NCBI RefSeq assembly: GCF_000265205.3 | Contig: NC_018000.1 | Span: 434,001-498,000 of the forward strand | Source of the DNA: Sinorhizobium fredii USDA 257 | Lineage (GTDB): Bacteria > Pseudomonadota > Alphaproteobacteria > Rhizobiales > Rhizobiaceae | Reading direction: 5' to 3' | Length of the DNA: 64,000 nucleotides | Part shown: positions 46,301-55,121 of the stretch, piece by piece | Position numbering within the stretch: the stretch's first letter is position 1 | How the letters are laid out: each line of letters starts with the position of its first letter | Program-made: the position numbers and the translations under genes | The notes under the pieces: model-generated | Seen by the model: the letters and a program-made list of their open reading frames with translations, nothing else | The model's database searches: none | What the model was told of the DNA's origin: nothing

Positions 46301-46391
46301 TTTGAGCGCGGAGGGCGACCCTGACGTGCTCGAGAGCGAGATCATTGCAGAACTAGCGCGGGTCGGTGGCATTCAGGAGGCATGGGCATGA
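43314..46391 (+). CDS. dpdH: DpdH, large P-loop ATPase of the Dpd restriction arm
   Basis: This protein of about 1025 residues has Walker A LVHGAPGTGKSHLINW (GAPGTGKS 79-86) and a Walker B-like LILLIEDVSTLSVLDD near residue 310, so it is an AAA-type ATPase. A cysteine cluster (CDDCPVREAC, near residue 425) may bind zinc. The remainder is helical. The chosen GTG at 43314 overlaps the dpdG stop by 8 bp; a TTG at 43269 is an alternative. By analogy with known clusters it is needed for restriction but not for modification. Confidence 0.8.
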   Translation: MAEPIVAPGRLGQPCWTDANLEATVRTIAAMGDESTSRFLATHAPVSHVRGGERTLTDAEVFEQIVRLSARENVVLVHGAPGTGKSHLINWVKLRYDHAVKSGQLSDVLPVLVRRRTGSLKDALEQLVEQLPARFHKYLEPVQAAIDRISEKEARKKLATELHLELGVRWEEAGKPPLPRTIRYLAEAFHAEGFGAWLCREGGVIDRNIQQLISPSEVRDRESFPRFTADEFRIENLQQRSAGLNTANVRRLIDEFADEPESAEHAARLCNESLRAALRELTGLGNAALSTILRSIRQDLRKENKRLILLIEDVSTLSVLDDEVVNAVEPQDDASLCDLTSILGMTEQAYQRLRDNQYQRIAGSGLILSFPKDATAASWTDDSAEIDRFIARYLNAVRLPEPQVDLIANHRQQGGDVSISACDDCPVREACHASFGKVAFGDTAVGLFPFRPGTAPYLLNQLDDFQTGVRPTQRGLLDHVTKPVMRHVDALAQGDRHPLTMPIRRQPPTDWQTLAETYLGGWPAADQARLRLLVEAWTRKAKAPEIAADLKALLRPFSLPDFSAKTADAAPADQVRDKPHYPDPPPAPPSAPVDAATQKRLADLLNRLDRWWSGEKLETPRDYQEMLLAFLKGALPLDDIRSPAVPAQRLLREARRDSIRIEDAATQTALMRVAFSFVRNQESYDLLGALTHFTVEGRGTWDFPQGERYKRIVARWLRKHQAGMLAALDPIGLSTTQPIKYATKFLCMSAMIERRAELPRDTPAALSRVTSSEAITLPTVLTEPLRKLYDDLPERRRMLQSFLVEETNLPQGATGGIVVIDPQIITEAITDARTDPSIEPLSADYFANYWKSRYQAFDGLKGWAGLADAIASERKAIADLVGDIDYVLARYGCETGGDYAGLVEFIADTARLIDLLRSAFRWPPSEIDFFKRERIVDRSGTFAQVLANAAAVAEGTKDTQVLLFDAAALQAVAAIIERCRLVVEAASEHAEAKLAHLSAEGDPDVLESEIIAELARVGGIQEAWA

Positions 46392-47071
46392 GCCGGATTT
46401 CCGACCTCGTCACGCGCATGGCGGTTATCCCCGACAAGGAGAGACGTGCCATCCAGTTGGGGGAGATGATCGCTGTCCGAGATAAGCTCAGGATCTCGGC
46501 GGACCGTGCCGAGGAATTGCGCAGTCTGAGTTCTGCACTCGAACCCGTGGGGGGGACGGATTTCGTCGAAAGGGCCAAACAGGGGCTGGCGCAGGCATCC
46601 TCCTCCGCCCTGCGATTGAAGGCGCGCCTCGAAAGCGGATCGGGTTTCGATCGCAAGCGGAGCGATGAGGCGCTAACCGCTATCAACGAGCGCCTTGAAA
46701 ATGCGACAGCCGCTATCAACAAAGGGTGGCGGACACTGGTCGACGGGCACGGGACACGCTTCAGGCCGCTAGCCGTTGCAGCGGAACGCGCCTCGCTGCC
46801 CGGTGCCGATAAGCTCAACGCCGCTATCGTGCGCCTTGAAGAGTGGCGCGACTGCCCGCCGACAACGCCGCAGGAGGCGACCGCCTATGTCGCCAACGCG
46901 GCTCGCATTCCTGCCTCGATTGCGGAACTAGGTCTGGAGGGGCGTGCCGGCAAATTCATGGTAGATGCCGCGAACGGTCGCGCGCGAGCTAGGGACCTCC
47001 AGGAAGCCGAGGTCATCGCGTTCCTTGATGCCCATCCGGCCGTCTGGTCGCTGTTGAAAGTCGGGTTCTAA
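46388..47071 (+). CDS. dpdI: DpdI, Dpd restriction-arm protein
   Basis: This protein of 227 residues is mostly charged and helical, with coiled-coil-like heptads (SDEALTAINERLENATAAIN) and no catalytic motif. I assign DpdI from its size and its place between dpdH and dpdJ. Its ATG overlaps the dpdH stop as ATGA, and dpdJ follows with no gap, so translation is likely coupled. It may be an adaptor between the ATPases. Confidence 0.7.
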   Translation: MSRISDLVTRMAVIPDKERRAIQLGEMIAVRDKLRISADRAEELRSLSSALEPVGGTDFVERAKQGLAQASSSALRLKARLESGSGFDRKRSDEALTAINERLENATAAINKGWRTLVDGHGTRFRPLAVAAERASLPGADKLNAAIVRLEEWRDCPPTTPQEATAYVANAARIPASIAELGLEGRAGKFMVDAANGRARARDLQEAEVIAFLDAHPAVWSLLKVGF

Positions 47072-50000
47072 ATGGCTGCGGCATCGCCTTCGTTCATTTC
47101 GGACTTCCTCAATTTTATCGAAGAATGCGAGCAGCGGCTCCAAAACTGGGGCTTCTACGACGTCGCCTTCGACGAAACCGACCTCTCGACTCTCATCGAG
47201 TCAGACGCCCCCGATCAGTTGCGCAACGCCTGGGAAGTGCTTGAAGCAGACGGCCTCGAACTCGGCAGCCTGCTAACCCAGATGCGGCGCGTCGATCTCC
47301 TCCATCTGATCCCCGATGGCTCGGGCCGCGTCCGCAGCCGTTTCGCCGAAGGGCTTCGACTGCTGGCGCATCTGCGCCAGCGCTTCAGTTATCAGGACTG
47401 GGCGAGTGGTCGCCGCCTCGTCGCAGACATGAAGCTCCATCTCGCGCCGCGCCGCTATCCGGCGATCGGTATCGCCGCCGACACCGCATGGGCTGGAATG
47501 GCGCCGCATGCGCCACAGCCGGCATTCCAGCGCGCAGTGTTCGAGGCTCTTGCGTCCCGGCCCGATGGCGGCACCTTCACCTTTGCCGGGTTCCAGGTGC
47601 GTTCGTTCGAGCGAATCTTCCGATCCTATGGTGCCGAGGAGCAAAGCGGGACCGTGGTCTGCGCGAGCACCGGCGCGGGAAAGACCAAGGCCTTCTACAT
47701 TCCCGCCTTCACCGCAATCGCCGCCGAACTCGGCAAACCGGCCGATCGCTTCACCAAGGTCATTGCGATCTATCCGCGAAATGTCCTGCTCGCCGATCAG
47801 CTCCGCGAAGCGATTGCCGAGGCGGGTAAGCTCAGCCCACTGCTCAACGCCAACGGCAGGCGGCCCATCACGGTCGGCGCATTGCTGGGGGATCTTCCCC
47901 CCGCCGACCATTTTAATCTTAGCGATAAGAGCCCGTTCCTCAAACAATGGAAGCGCTTGCACAACCGCGGATGGGTGGTGCCCTTCCTGCGCGCGCCGTT
48001 CCATGCTAGCCGCGGCGAACTCGTCTGGCTCGATGCCGACCGCAAGGCAGGACGGACCAGGCTATATCGCGTCGACGCGCTCGACGAGTCGCCGGAGATC
48101 CCCGATGCCGTCATCCAGCTGACCCGCGAAGGCCTGCAGGCCAATCCGCCCGATATCCTGTTCCTGTCGCTCGAGATGATGCACCGCGAACTAGGCAATC
48201 CGCTCTGGGCCAAAACATTCGGCATTGGGGTCGAAGAGAAGCCGCGGCTGTTCCTGTTCGATGAGGTCCACAATTACAGCGGGCTGAGCGGCGCCCAGGC
48301 TCCCTGGATTATCGCACGTTGGCGTCAGGCGGCACGGCTTAAGGGCCTGCATGTCGTTGGTTTGTCGGCGACGCTGCGCGACGCGCCCAAACATCTCGCT
48401 ACGATCGGCTGCGTCAATCCCGAACGCGTCGTCGAATGCACGCCGACGAATGACGAACTCACGCCGGAGGGCCGCGATTACACCGTTATCGTCAAGAGCG
48501 ACGCCGCGTCCGGCGCCTCGCTGCTCGCCACATCGATCCAGGCGGCCATGTTGCAATCACGGCTGCTGACGCCCACCCATGTCAGCTATCCGCCGAGGGA
48601 TAGCCTCGCCGGTCGGTCGCTCTATCTGCGCAAGGTCTTCGGCTTTACCGACCAACTCGACAGCCTGAACCGCTGGCTGCCCGATCTCGATGACGCCGAG
48701 TGGAACCGCTTGGCCCAATATCGGCTGCCGCCCGACAAATCTGGACAGACGGTAAGCCAGGCAACCCAACTTGCAATGCTCGTGGACGGCCAGATCTGGT
48801 CGCTGCCCGACACGCTCGGCTATGACCTGCGCCAGAGTGCTCGGGTCAGCCGCTGTAGCTCGCAAGACCCAGGCGCCGATACCTCCTCCGATATCATCGT
48901 CGCGACCGCGAGTCTCGAGGTCGGCTATGACGACCCCGATGTTGGCGCCGTCATTCACCACAAGGCGCCTCGCAGCATCGCCTCCTTCCTGCAGCGCAAG
49001 GGCCGCGCCGGGCGCACGCGCGGTTCGCGACCGACGACGCTCGTCGTGCTATCGGACTGGGGCCGCGACCGCTGGCTGTTTCAGAACAGCGAGCGCCTGT
49101 TCAAGCCTGACGTCGAGTCGATTAAGGTGCCATTGCTCAATCCCTATGTGCAGCATGTCCAGGCGACGAGCTTCCTGCTCGATTGGCTGGGCCGGCGGGT
49201 AGGCGCCGCGGACCCGGTGCGCTATCTGCGGCGCCCCCGCCAACATGACGCGGCCGCGCGCGGACGCGCGATCGCCTTGCTGCGCCGCCTGCTCGATCTC
49301 GGCGACGACTACGCCGCCTTCCACCGCGAGCTCGGCTGGGTGGTGCGCCATACTCAGCGGTTCGGTTCGGCGAGCGACGAGGACATCGACCGGGTCGTTG
49401 ACAAGATGCTCTGGGAATCGCCGCGGCCGGTGCTGCGTCACGCCGTGCCATCGCTGTTGCGCAAGCTCGAGGCGGAATGGCGGTTCGCCGACCCGAGCCG
49501 AGGTAATAAGCTTGAGGACAGTGGCGCGCGCCAGCCGCTCCCCAGCTTCATTCCAGCCGCCTCATTCGCCGATCTGGCTGCATCTGATGTGACCGTCAAC
49601 TTCCCCGGCACGACCAAAGATGACGAGACCCGCGGGATCGCGCCGCAGCTCATTGAATCCTGTCCGGGGCGCGTCTCCAAGCGTTTTTCGGTACGTCGCC
49701 AGGAGCGCGGCTATTGGCTCGCCGGGTCGGAGCTACTTCTCACCGCGCCCAGTCCAGTCATGTTGCCGGCGCGGCAACTCTTCCCTGAAAGTATTGCCAC
49801 CGGCAACGACCATGCCTCGGCAGCGCTCCAGCCGCTTCGCATGGCGCTGGTCGAGCGGCCGGGCGACGTCAAGGACAGCAGTAACGCCGCCTGGCTTTGG
49901 GTGAGCAGCGCCGAGCATGTCGGCGATGGGCGTTCGCTTCCCTTGTTCGGCCGGCAATATTGGCAGGCTATCTTCAAGAACACGCGCGCTTATCTGCACG

Positions 50001-51637
50001 GCGACCTCAATGCAGTGCTGATTCGCCGCCGCGCCAGCGAAGGCCGCTTCGACATCCTGATGAACGGCGGCGTCGAACGCCGCGGCACCATCCTGCTGGC
50101 CTCAACTTCGGAAGATGGCGAGGTCGTGCGCGAGCCCGTCGGCTTCGAGCAGACGGTCGACGCCCTTGTGTTCCAAATTCGCGAAGAGCATCTGCGCGCC
50201 CGCCCACCTCTCGATGACGCGACCATGGGCCGGTTGCGCCAGGACTATTTCAAGCATCTGCTTATGGGTTCATCGCTGCTGCGGGAAACGGCGAGCAGCT
50301 TCACGCTCGAATGGGTGTGGCAAACCAGTCTGGCGATGCTCACCGCGACCGCGCTCAAGGGCAAGTGCAGCCTCGAAGCGGCGCAAGCGCGGCTCGACGG
50401 CAAGCGGGTCGCCGCGATCGGGCGGGTCCTCTCGCGCATGTTCAGCGTCTCCGCGCTCGACGATGACGATGCCGATGATCATCATGCCGGCGGCAAGGCG
50501 CGTCAGCGGCTCGAGGCGCTCTGGTCCAATGCTGCCTGCGCGGCGGAGATCGCGCGCGCCGAGACTGCGCTCTGGGCCAATTTTGGCGAGGATTTCGAGG
50601 CCTGGCTGCGCCAGCGCCATTTGCGAACGCTCGCCGAGGCCTGCCTCAGCGCCGCCCATGCGATCGCGACTGATGTCGGTGAGAGTGATCTCATCGTCGA
50701 TGTCCTCGACGATGGCGGGGATCCGCTGATCGTCATTTCAGAAAGCGCGCCGGGCGGCATCGGGCAGATCGAAGCTTTCGTGCAAATGTCGCTTGACGGC
50801 GAAGGTACGTTCGAACGGGCCCTGGCGCACGCGCTTGCCTTCTGCACTCGCGCGCATATCAGCGAGAGCCTAATCGCGGTCGTCGCGCACGCCCGCACTT
50901 CCGGAGTGCTCGCAGACGCATTCGACGCCGCGCGGCTTGCGCGCGGCTATCAGCAAACTCTGTCCGCACAAGCGAGTCTCACCGCGGCTCTGGAGGAAGC
51001 GGGTCTCGGCGCATCGCGCCAGAATATCGTCGCAGTGATCGGCCGTCTGCTCCAGCCGAGCAGCGACCGGACCACCGACGCCTGGTTCGACGGCCTCAAC
51101 CGGTTGTGGGCGAACAGGGAAGGGCGGCTTGGTGCGCCGATTGATGCACGTGTCTTCGCCTACCTGTTGGTCGACTCCCCTTATCTCCGCCGACGCTTCT
51201 CGGCGATGATCGTGCGCATGACCGGGCAGCAACCAACCGAGGCGCAACTTTTCGCGCGGATCCAAGATTTTCTGCTGCCCGGCTGTCACGACAGCTGTCC
51301 GCAATGCCTTGCTAACACCAATCGTTTCGCGCGCGACATTCGTCCAACGCGCGAGCTGACAACCCAGTGGCTGCGCGCTTCGCGGCCCGAGACGCCCTCG
51401 CTCTCGGTGGCGCCGGGCTGGATTGAGCGGCTCTATGCACTCCTGGCGAGCGAGGATCGAATCGAGATCATCGGCGGCACCGACGACCTTGGGGAAATCG
51501 CGCGGGCACTGCAGACCCTCCTCACGGAGCCGTTCGAGCGCGATTATCTGCTTGTCTGGCCGGTATTAAGCGGAGTATCGCGCGATTCCGACAGCTGGCG
51601 GGTCGACGTTGAAATCCGCAATATGGGAGTTCGGTGA
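47072..51637 (+). CDS. dpdJ: DpdJ, giant DEAD/DEAH helicase
   Basis: This 1521-residue protein has an SF2 core: CASTGAGKTKAFYIP (STGAGKT 199-205), FLFDEVHNYSG (DEVH 397-400), GLSATLRD (430-437), ATASLEVGYDDPDVGAVIHH and the arginine-finger motif SFLQRKGRAGRTRGS. The C-terminal 700 residues end with a zinc-like HDSCPQCLANTNRF, as in DUF1998-bearing helicases. It is the largest protein in the window and is probably the motor of restriction in the Dpd system. Its stop overlaps the dpdK start (TGATG). Confidence 0.85.
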   Translation: MAAASPSFISDFLNFIEECEQRLQNWGFYDVAFDETDLSTLIESDAPDQLRNAWEVLEADGLELGSLLTQMRRVDLLHLIPDGSGRVRSRFAEGLRLLAHLRQRFSYQDWASGRRLVADMKLHLAPRRYPAIGIAADTAWAGMAPHAPQPAFQRAVFEALASRPDGGTFTFAGFQVRSFERIFRSYGAEEQSGTVVCASTGAGKTKAFYIPAFTAIAAELGKPADRFTKVIAIYPRNVLLADQLREAIAEAGKLSPLLNANGRRPITVGALLGDLPPADHFNLSDKSPFLKQWKRLHNRGWVVPFLRAPFHASRGELVWLDADRKAGRTRLYRVDALDESPEIPDAVIQLTREGLQANPPDILFLSLEMMHRELGNPLWAKTFGIGVEEKPRLFLFDEVHNYSGLSGAQAPWIIARWRQAARLKGLHVVGLSATLRDAPKHLATIGCVNPERVVECTPTNDELTPEGRDYTVIVKSDAASGASLLATSIQAAMLQSRLLTPTHVSYPPRDSLAGRSLYLRKVFGFTDQLDSLNRWLPDLDDAEWNRLAQYRLPPDKSGQTVSQATQLAMLVDGQIWSLPDTLGYDLRQSARVSRCSSQDPGADTSSDIIVATASLEVGYDDPDVGAVIHHKAPRSIASFLQRKGRAGRTRGSRPTTLVVLSDWGRDRWLFQNSERLFKPDVESIKVPLLNPYVQHVQATSFLLDWLGRRVGAADPVRYLRRPRQHDAAARGRAIALLRRLLDLGDDYAAFHRELGWVVRHTQRFGSASDEDIDRVVDKMLWESPRPVLRHAVPSLLRKLEAEWRFADPSRGNKLEDSGARQPLPSFIPAASFADLAASDVTVNFPGTTKDDETRGIAPQLIESCPGRVSKRFSVRRQERGYWLAGSELLLTAPSPVMLPARQLFPESIATGNDHASAALQPLRMALVERPGDVKDSSNAAWLWVSSAEHVGDGRSLPLFGRQYWQAIFKNTRAYLHGDLNAVLIRRRASEGRFDILMNGGVERRGTILLASTSEDGEVVREPVGFEQTVDALVFQIREEHLRARPPLDDATMGRLRQDYFKHLLMGSSLLRETASSFTLEWVWQTSLAMLTATALKGKCSLEAAQARLDGKRVAAIGRVLSRMFSVSALDDDDADDHHAGGKARQRLEALWSNAACAAEIARAETALWANFGEDFEAWLRQRHLRTLAEACLSAAHAIATDVGESDLIVDVLDDGGDPLIVISESAPGGIGQIEAFVQMSLDGEGTFERALAHALAFCTRAHISESLIAVVAHARTSGVLADAFDAARLARGYQQTLSAQASLTAALEEAGLGASRQNIVAVIGRLLQPSSDRTTDAWFDGLNRLWANREGRLGAPIDARVFAYLLVDSPYLRRRFSAMIVRMTGQQPTEAQLFARIQDFLLPGCHDSCPQCLANTNRFARDIRPTRELTTQWLRASRPETPSLSVAPGWIERLYALLASEDRIEIIGGTDDLGEIARALQTLLTEPFERDYLLVWPVLSGVSRDSDSWRVDVEIRNMGVR

Positions 51638-52182
51638 TGCGACCAGTGCTGCAAAGCCGCGACATCTGGACACATGGTGGCGGCTGGCCGCTTCCCGACC
51701 TGCTGCGCTCGGCGCTGGCGTCGCTCTTGCTCTTGGGCGAGCATCACCGGCCGGCCTATTTCGCAAGTCCCTGGATCACCGACTTCGATCTGTTCGATAA
51801 CCGCTTCCGGGATTTTGCTGCGCTGTTTCCGGGTCTCGCCGAGCAGCCATGGATCCGTTTCTCGGACTATCTGAGCGTGCTTTCCACCAAGCTCGATGTC
51901 CGCCTGCTTACCACGGATAACGACCGTTCCGGCGCCTTCATGAGCATTCCGGCACTCAAGCATGTGTCGCGCGTGTCGTATCGCCTCGGCGACAGCAAGT
52001 TCCACGAAAAGGGTATTCTCGCTCCGACCTTCTACATCGAGGGATCGATGAATATCACCCATCACGGAGTGCGCGTGCGCGGCGAGAAGGTCGTGTATCA
52101 TAGCGTGGTCGGCAACGGCGTGCCCCCCAAGATCGCGGCGGCCTATCTCGAGTTCGACCGCCATTGGAAGACGCTAGCATGA
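51637..52182 (+). CDS. dpdK: DpdK, phospholipase D-like nuclease candidate
   Basis: This protein of 181 residues has one PLD-type half-site, FHEKGILAPTFYIEGSMNIT, with His123, Lys125 and the downstream G-S-x-N (136-139). The aspartate usual four residues after the lysine is not there. PLD-fold nucleases act as dimers with one HKD motif each, so DpdK is the best candidate for the DNA-cleaving subunit. Its ATG at 51637 overlaps the dpdJ stop by one base and its stop overlaps dpdD (ATGA). Confidence 0.8.
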   Translation: MRPVLQSRDIWTHGGGWPLPDLLRSALASLLLLGEHHRPAYFASPWITDFDLFDNRFRDFAALFPGLAEQPWIRFSDYLSVLSTKLDVRLLTTDNDRSGAFMSIPALKHVSRVSYRLGDSKFHEKGILAPTFYIEGSMNITHHGVRVRGEKVVYHSVVGNGVPPKIAAAYLEFDRHWKTLA

Positions 52183-54257
52183 GCGGCAGCGGTTCAATCA
52201 TCACGGTGCTCGACATGTTTGGCGCCCGACTTCCCGGGGATTTGGCCTTTTCGCTATCCCAGTGCGGCAGCATTTCCGCCGACCATCCGCTCGCCGGCGA
52301 GATAGCCGCCGCGCTCGGCGGAAAGGCCGCTTCCCTACCCTATCCGCGCCGACAGGATTTCATGTGGGTGACCCTCGCGCCGACGGCCGAGCAGCTCCGG
52401 TGCGTGATCGAGGACCTGCGGTGCTGGGTTCTCCCGAGCTTTGGCTGGGAATCCTCGCCACCGATCGTCTCGGATGGCGGCCCGGCCGGACGAATGGGGG
52501 CGCTTCTACTGGCGCAGTCGCCGCAGGGCTATTTTCGCTGGCACAGTCGTCCCGCCGACACCGATCATGTCATTGCGCGCCTGGCCACAATGCGCGCGGT
52601 CATCGCGCAAGCACCTGCCCGCCTGTCGCAGCTGCGCCCGACCCTTGAAATGTTGCGCCGCCAGTTCACGTTGGGGCTCGCGACCGGTGACCGGGACATG
52701 GCGCTCCAGGCCATAGACGAGATCGACCAGCGCCAACTTGATACGGCGTCGAATGCGCTCTCGATGAGCATTCGCGTTGCCGCTGCCTTTGGCGACGATC
52801 AGGCGATCGTCGATCACCCGCAATTAGACAACCTGCTTTCGATGCGCGTGCCCCAGCGCGTCATCGAAAGCGTGCTCCTCGCCCATCATGCGGTCTTCTT
52901 GGCCGATCTCGAGGCCGCCGGTGACATCAAGGCCGCTCTCGCGGCCTATCTTCCCTTACACGACCGGCTTTCCGGGCTTGCCGGTCACCCCGCGGACGAT
53001 GCCGATACCGGGATTGTGCGCATGGCCGCCTATGACGCGGCGCTCGCGGAAGATGCGCGCCGGCTTCATTTACTGGCAGACCGTTTCGCGGGCGATACGG
53101 TTGTTGCCGCGCTCGTCGCCAGCCCGCCGCCGATCGCACCACTGCCGATTTTAGAACCCGCGGGGCAACCCGCTCCAGAGACCGAAGCCCAGTCGGTCGA
53201 GCCGGCGTTTGGGGAGCCCCTCCAGCCATCTGTTGCCGAGCTTGAAACGGTTAGAGTCGCGCCGGTCGCCGTCACGGCCGAGCCCGCGCTGCCGCTCGGC
53301 TGGTCAGACGTTCCTGCGCTCGTTGCGACCAGCGCACGCGAGCCATTGGCCGCGCTTCTCCAGCACGCCGCGCTGATGCCCGATGCCTGCGATCCGGGTG
53401 ACGGCGACTTCCTCATCGAGCTCCTCACGGACTCGGAAATTATAGCGGATACGAAAAAGCGCGCCCAAGCCGATCAAGTTCTGACGACCGTCATCGACGC
53501 CTATGTCTGCGAAGAGCGGTTTCCGCGCCGAGAACGGCTCGGGCTCTATGAGACGGTGCTCGACATCTGGTCGTCGAGTCGTGCCCTGTCCACCGATCCG
53601 ATAGACGGGCAGTTGCTGCTCACCATGGCGGACGCGCTGCTACGTCTCAACGGCCACTTAGAAGCGGCTGTCGCAACCATGATCACCCGCTGGTGGGAAG
53701 CCCGGCCGGTCCGCTCGCGCCTTGCCTGGCTCGGCGAAGCTCTAGAGCTTCTCACCGAGCAGAGCAGCGCTCAAGACTATCTAGGGCTATGGTATGCAGG
53801 CGCCGGGCTCATAAACGTCGATCATGAAGGCTTTTCCGTCGCGGATCGGTATCTCTGGTATCGGCTTGGTCGCCGCCTCGGTCTGGACGGGACTGCGACC
53901 GACGAAGCGCTCGGTGTCGATTGGCTGCCCCTCCACTCCGCGGACGACCCGCTGCTTGCGGCGGGGTTCAGGAAGATCGCAATCGTCTCGTTGCATGAAC
54001 GCGCGGCGCGAGAAGCGGCCGCGCAAATCGAAGATCGCACGCAAGCCCATGTCGTCTTAGTCACCGATCATGCTGCAGGCGAAGGCACCGCGTCAGCAGC
54101 AACGGCCGATGTCATCTTGTTCGTGTGGGGCGCGGCCAAACATGCAGTTTATCGTGCGTTCGATAAGGTACGAGATCGCCTCGAATATGTGCAAGGGACA
54201 GGTAGCGCTAGTATTGTCCGGGCCCTCGAACGCAGAGTTCGCGCGGCCGGAGGCTGA
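52179..54257 (+). CDS. dpdD: DpdD, Dpd restriction-arm protein
   Basis: This 692-residue protein has no motif I can name. Residues 1-250 look compact and helical; about 330-380 is an Ala/Pro/Glu-rich linker (PILEPAGQPAPETEAQSVEP); the C-terminal 170 residues form an alpha/beta region resembling a response-type nucleotide-binding fold (AFRKIAIVSL-like, VLVTDHAAGEG, TADVILFVWGAAKHAV). I assign DpdD from size and context. In described clusters dpdD lies near the modification genes; here it ends the restriction block, overlapping dpdK. Confidence 0.7.
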   Translation: MSGSGSIITVLDMFGARLPGDLAFSLSQCGSISADHPLAGEIAAALGGKAASLPYPRRQDFMWVTLAPTAEQLRCVIEDLRCWVLPSFGWESSPPIVSDGGPAGRMGALLLAQSPQGYFRWHSRPADTDHVIARLATMRAVIAQAPARLSQLRPTLEMLRRQFTLGLATGDRDMALQAIDEIDQRQLDTASNALSMSIRVAAAFGDDQAIVDHPQLDNLLSMRVPQRVIESVLLAHHAVFLADLEAAGDIKAALAAYLPLHDRLSGLAGHPADDADTGIVRMAAYDAALAEDARRLHLLADRFAGDTVVAALVASPPPIAPLPILEPAGQPAPETEAQSVEPAFGEPLQPSVAELETVRVAPVAVTAEPALPLGWSDVPALVATSAREPLAALLQHAALMPDACDPGDGDFLIELLTDSEIIADTKKRAQADQVLTTVIDAYVCEERFPRRERLGLYETVLDIWSSSRALSTDPIDGQLLLTMADALLRLNGHLEAAVATMITRWWEARPVRSRLAWLGEALELLTEQSSAQDYLGLWYAGAGLINVDHEGFSVADRYLWYRLGRRLGLDGTATDEALGVDWLPLHSADDPLLAAGFRKIAIVSLHERAAREAAAQIEDRTQAHVVLVTDHAAGEGTASAATADVILFVWGAAKHAVYRAFDKVRDRLEYVQGTGSASIVRALERRVRAAGG

Positions 54258-54538
54258 TGTCATTTGGCCTTGGATGCGGGAATTGCAACGGTTTCGGAAC
54301 GGCAACGAGACGAGCGGCACATCGTTCGGCTAGTCGACAGGCGGCTGCTACGGTTGCGGCTGCATTGATCAGCCACCGTGGAGCCGATTGGTCCGAAAAT
54401 CTTGCGCGTTACCCAAGCATCGTCGATCAGCAGAGAGGCCCCAGCGGCACAGAATCGGAATGGTTTTGAAGGCACTATCGAGACGATAATGCAGCGCCAA
54501 GACGCCGGGTTCGCACAATGCGGATCGCGACCTGACGA
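54258..54538. other. Convergent junction of the two Dpd arms
   Basis: The plus-strand (dpdE..dpdD) and minus-strand (dpdC..yhhQ) blocks end facing each other 281 bp apart. I see no gene and no strong terminator hairpin in the gap. Confidence 0.4.
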
Positions 54539-55102
54539 TCATGCTGGTAACAAACCCAATCGACGATCGCGATCGCGCATCCAATACAGGACCGGAAGCG
54601 TGGCAATGACCATGATTGTCTTACCGACCACCTGCCCGGCCAGGAACTCAAGCGAACCGAAGGCGAGCCACAGGAACATAATACTGTCGACAATCAAGCC
54701 TGCGATGCTGCTCGCCATGGCAGCCTTCACGAGGCCTTTCTTTTGCAGCGGTGTGAAAACCAGAAGGTCGACGACTTCGGAAGTCAGGAAGGCCGCAGCC
54801 GATGCGAGAGCGAGGGCAGGGGGGGTGAAAGTCGTGGACAGGAATGCGCCGATCACGATCGCGCCGATTGCCCATAAGAGCCCAAGTCGGCGCTGAACCA
54901 GATCGCGCAGCACCAGCGCAAGCCCAACCAGCAACACACCGCTCGGCGCTGTCAGCCCTGGTCCAACCGGAATAAGGCATGGTCCGTCTGGCACGCAGAC
55001 GGTTCCAACGTTTCCGATCATGTAGTTTGCGAGGGGGATGCAGGCGGCAAAACCAACCAGGAAGATCCCGCCTTCAATCCACCGCTTGTTTGTTAAGTTC
55101 AT
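54539..55102 (-). CDS. yhhQ: YhhQ-type queuosine-precursor transporter
   Basis: This 187-residue protein has five or six membrane helices (GGIFLVGFAACIPLANYMIG, GVLLVGLALVLRDLVQRRLG, SEVVDLLVFTPLQKKGLV) and the VUT/QPTR-type motif APSGVLLVGLALVLRDLVQR. The QPTR family imports preQ0 or preQ1. GAGGAGG lies 5 nt before the ATG at 55102, and the gene follows queC by 19 bp on the same strand, making it the last gene of the modification operon. It could feed preQ0 from the environment into DNA modification, in addition to biosynthesis. Confidence 0.75.
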   Translation of the reverse strand: MNLTNKRWIEGGIFLVGFAACIPLANYMIGNVGTVCVPDGPCLIPVGPGLTAPSGVLLVGLALVLRDLVQRRLGLLWAIGAIVIGAFLSTTFTPPALALASAAAFLTSEVVDLLVFTPLQKKGLVKAAMASSIAGLIVDSIMFLWLAFGSLEFLAGQVVGKTIMVIATLPVLYWMRDRDRRLGLLPA

Positions 55103-55121
55103 CACGACCTCCTCTCGCCAA

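Noticed and set aside
36767..54257. Assigning the helicase block to BREX, DISARM or a type I restriction system
   Set aside because: There is no methyltransferase, BrxL, PglZ or HsdS; the gene order and the preQ0 genes fit Dpd.
54369..54584. Minus-strand 71-codon frame in the gap between the two Dpd arms
   Set aside because: It runs into the transporter gene's downstream side without a ribosome binding site and shows no family resemblance.
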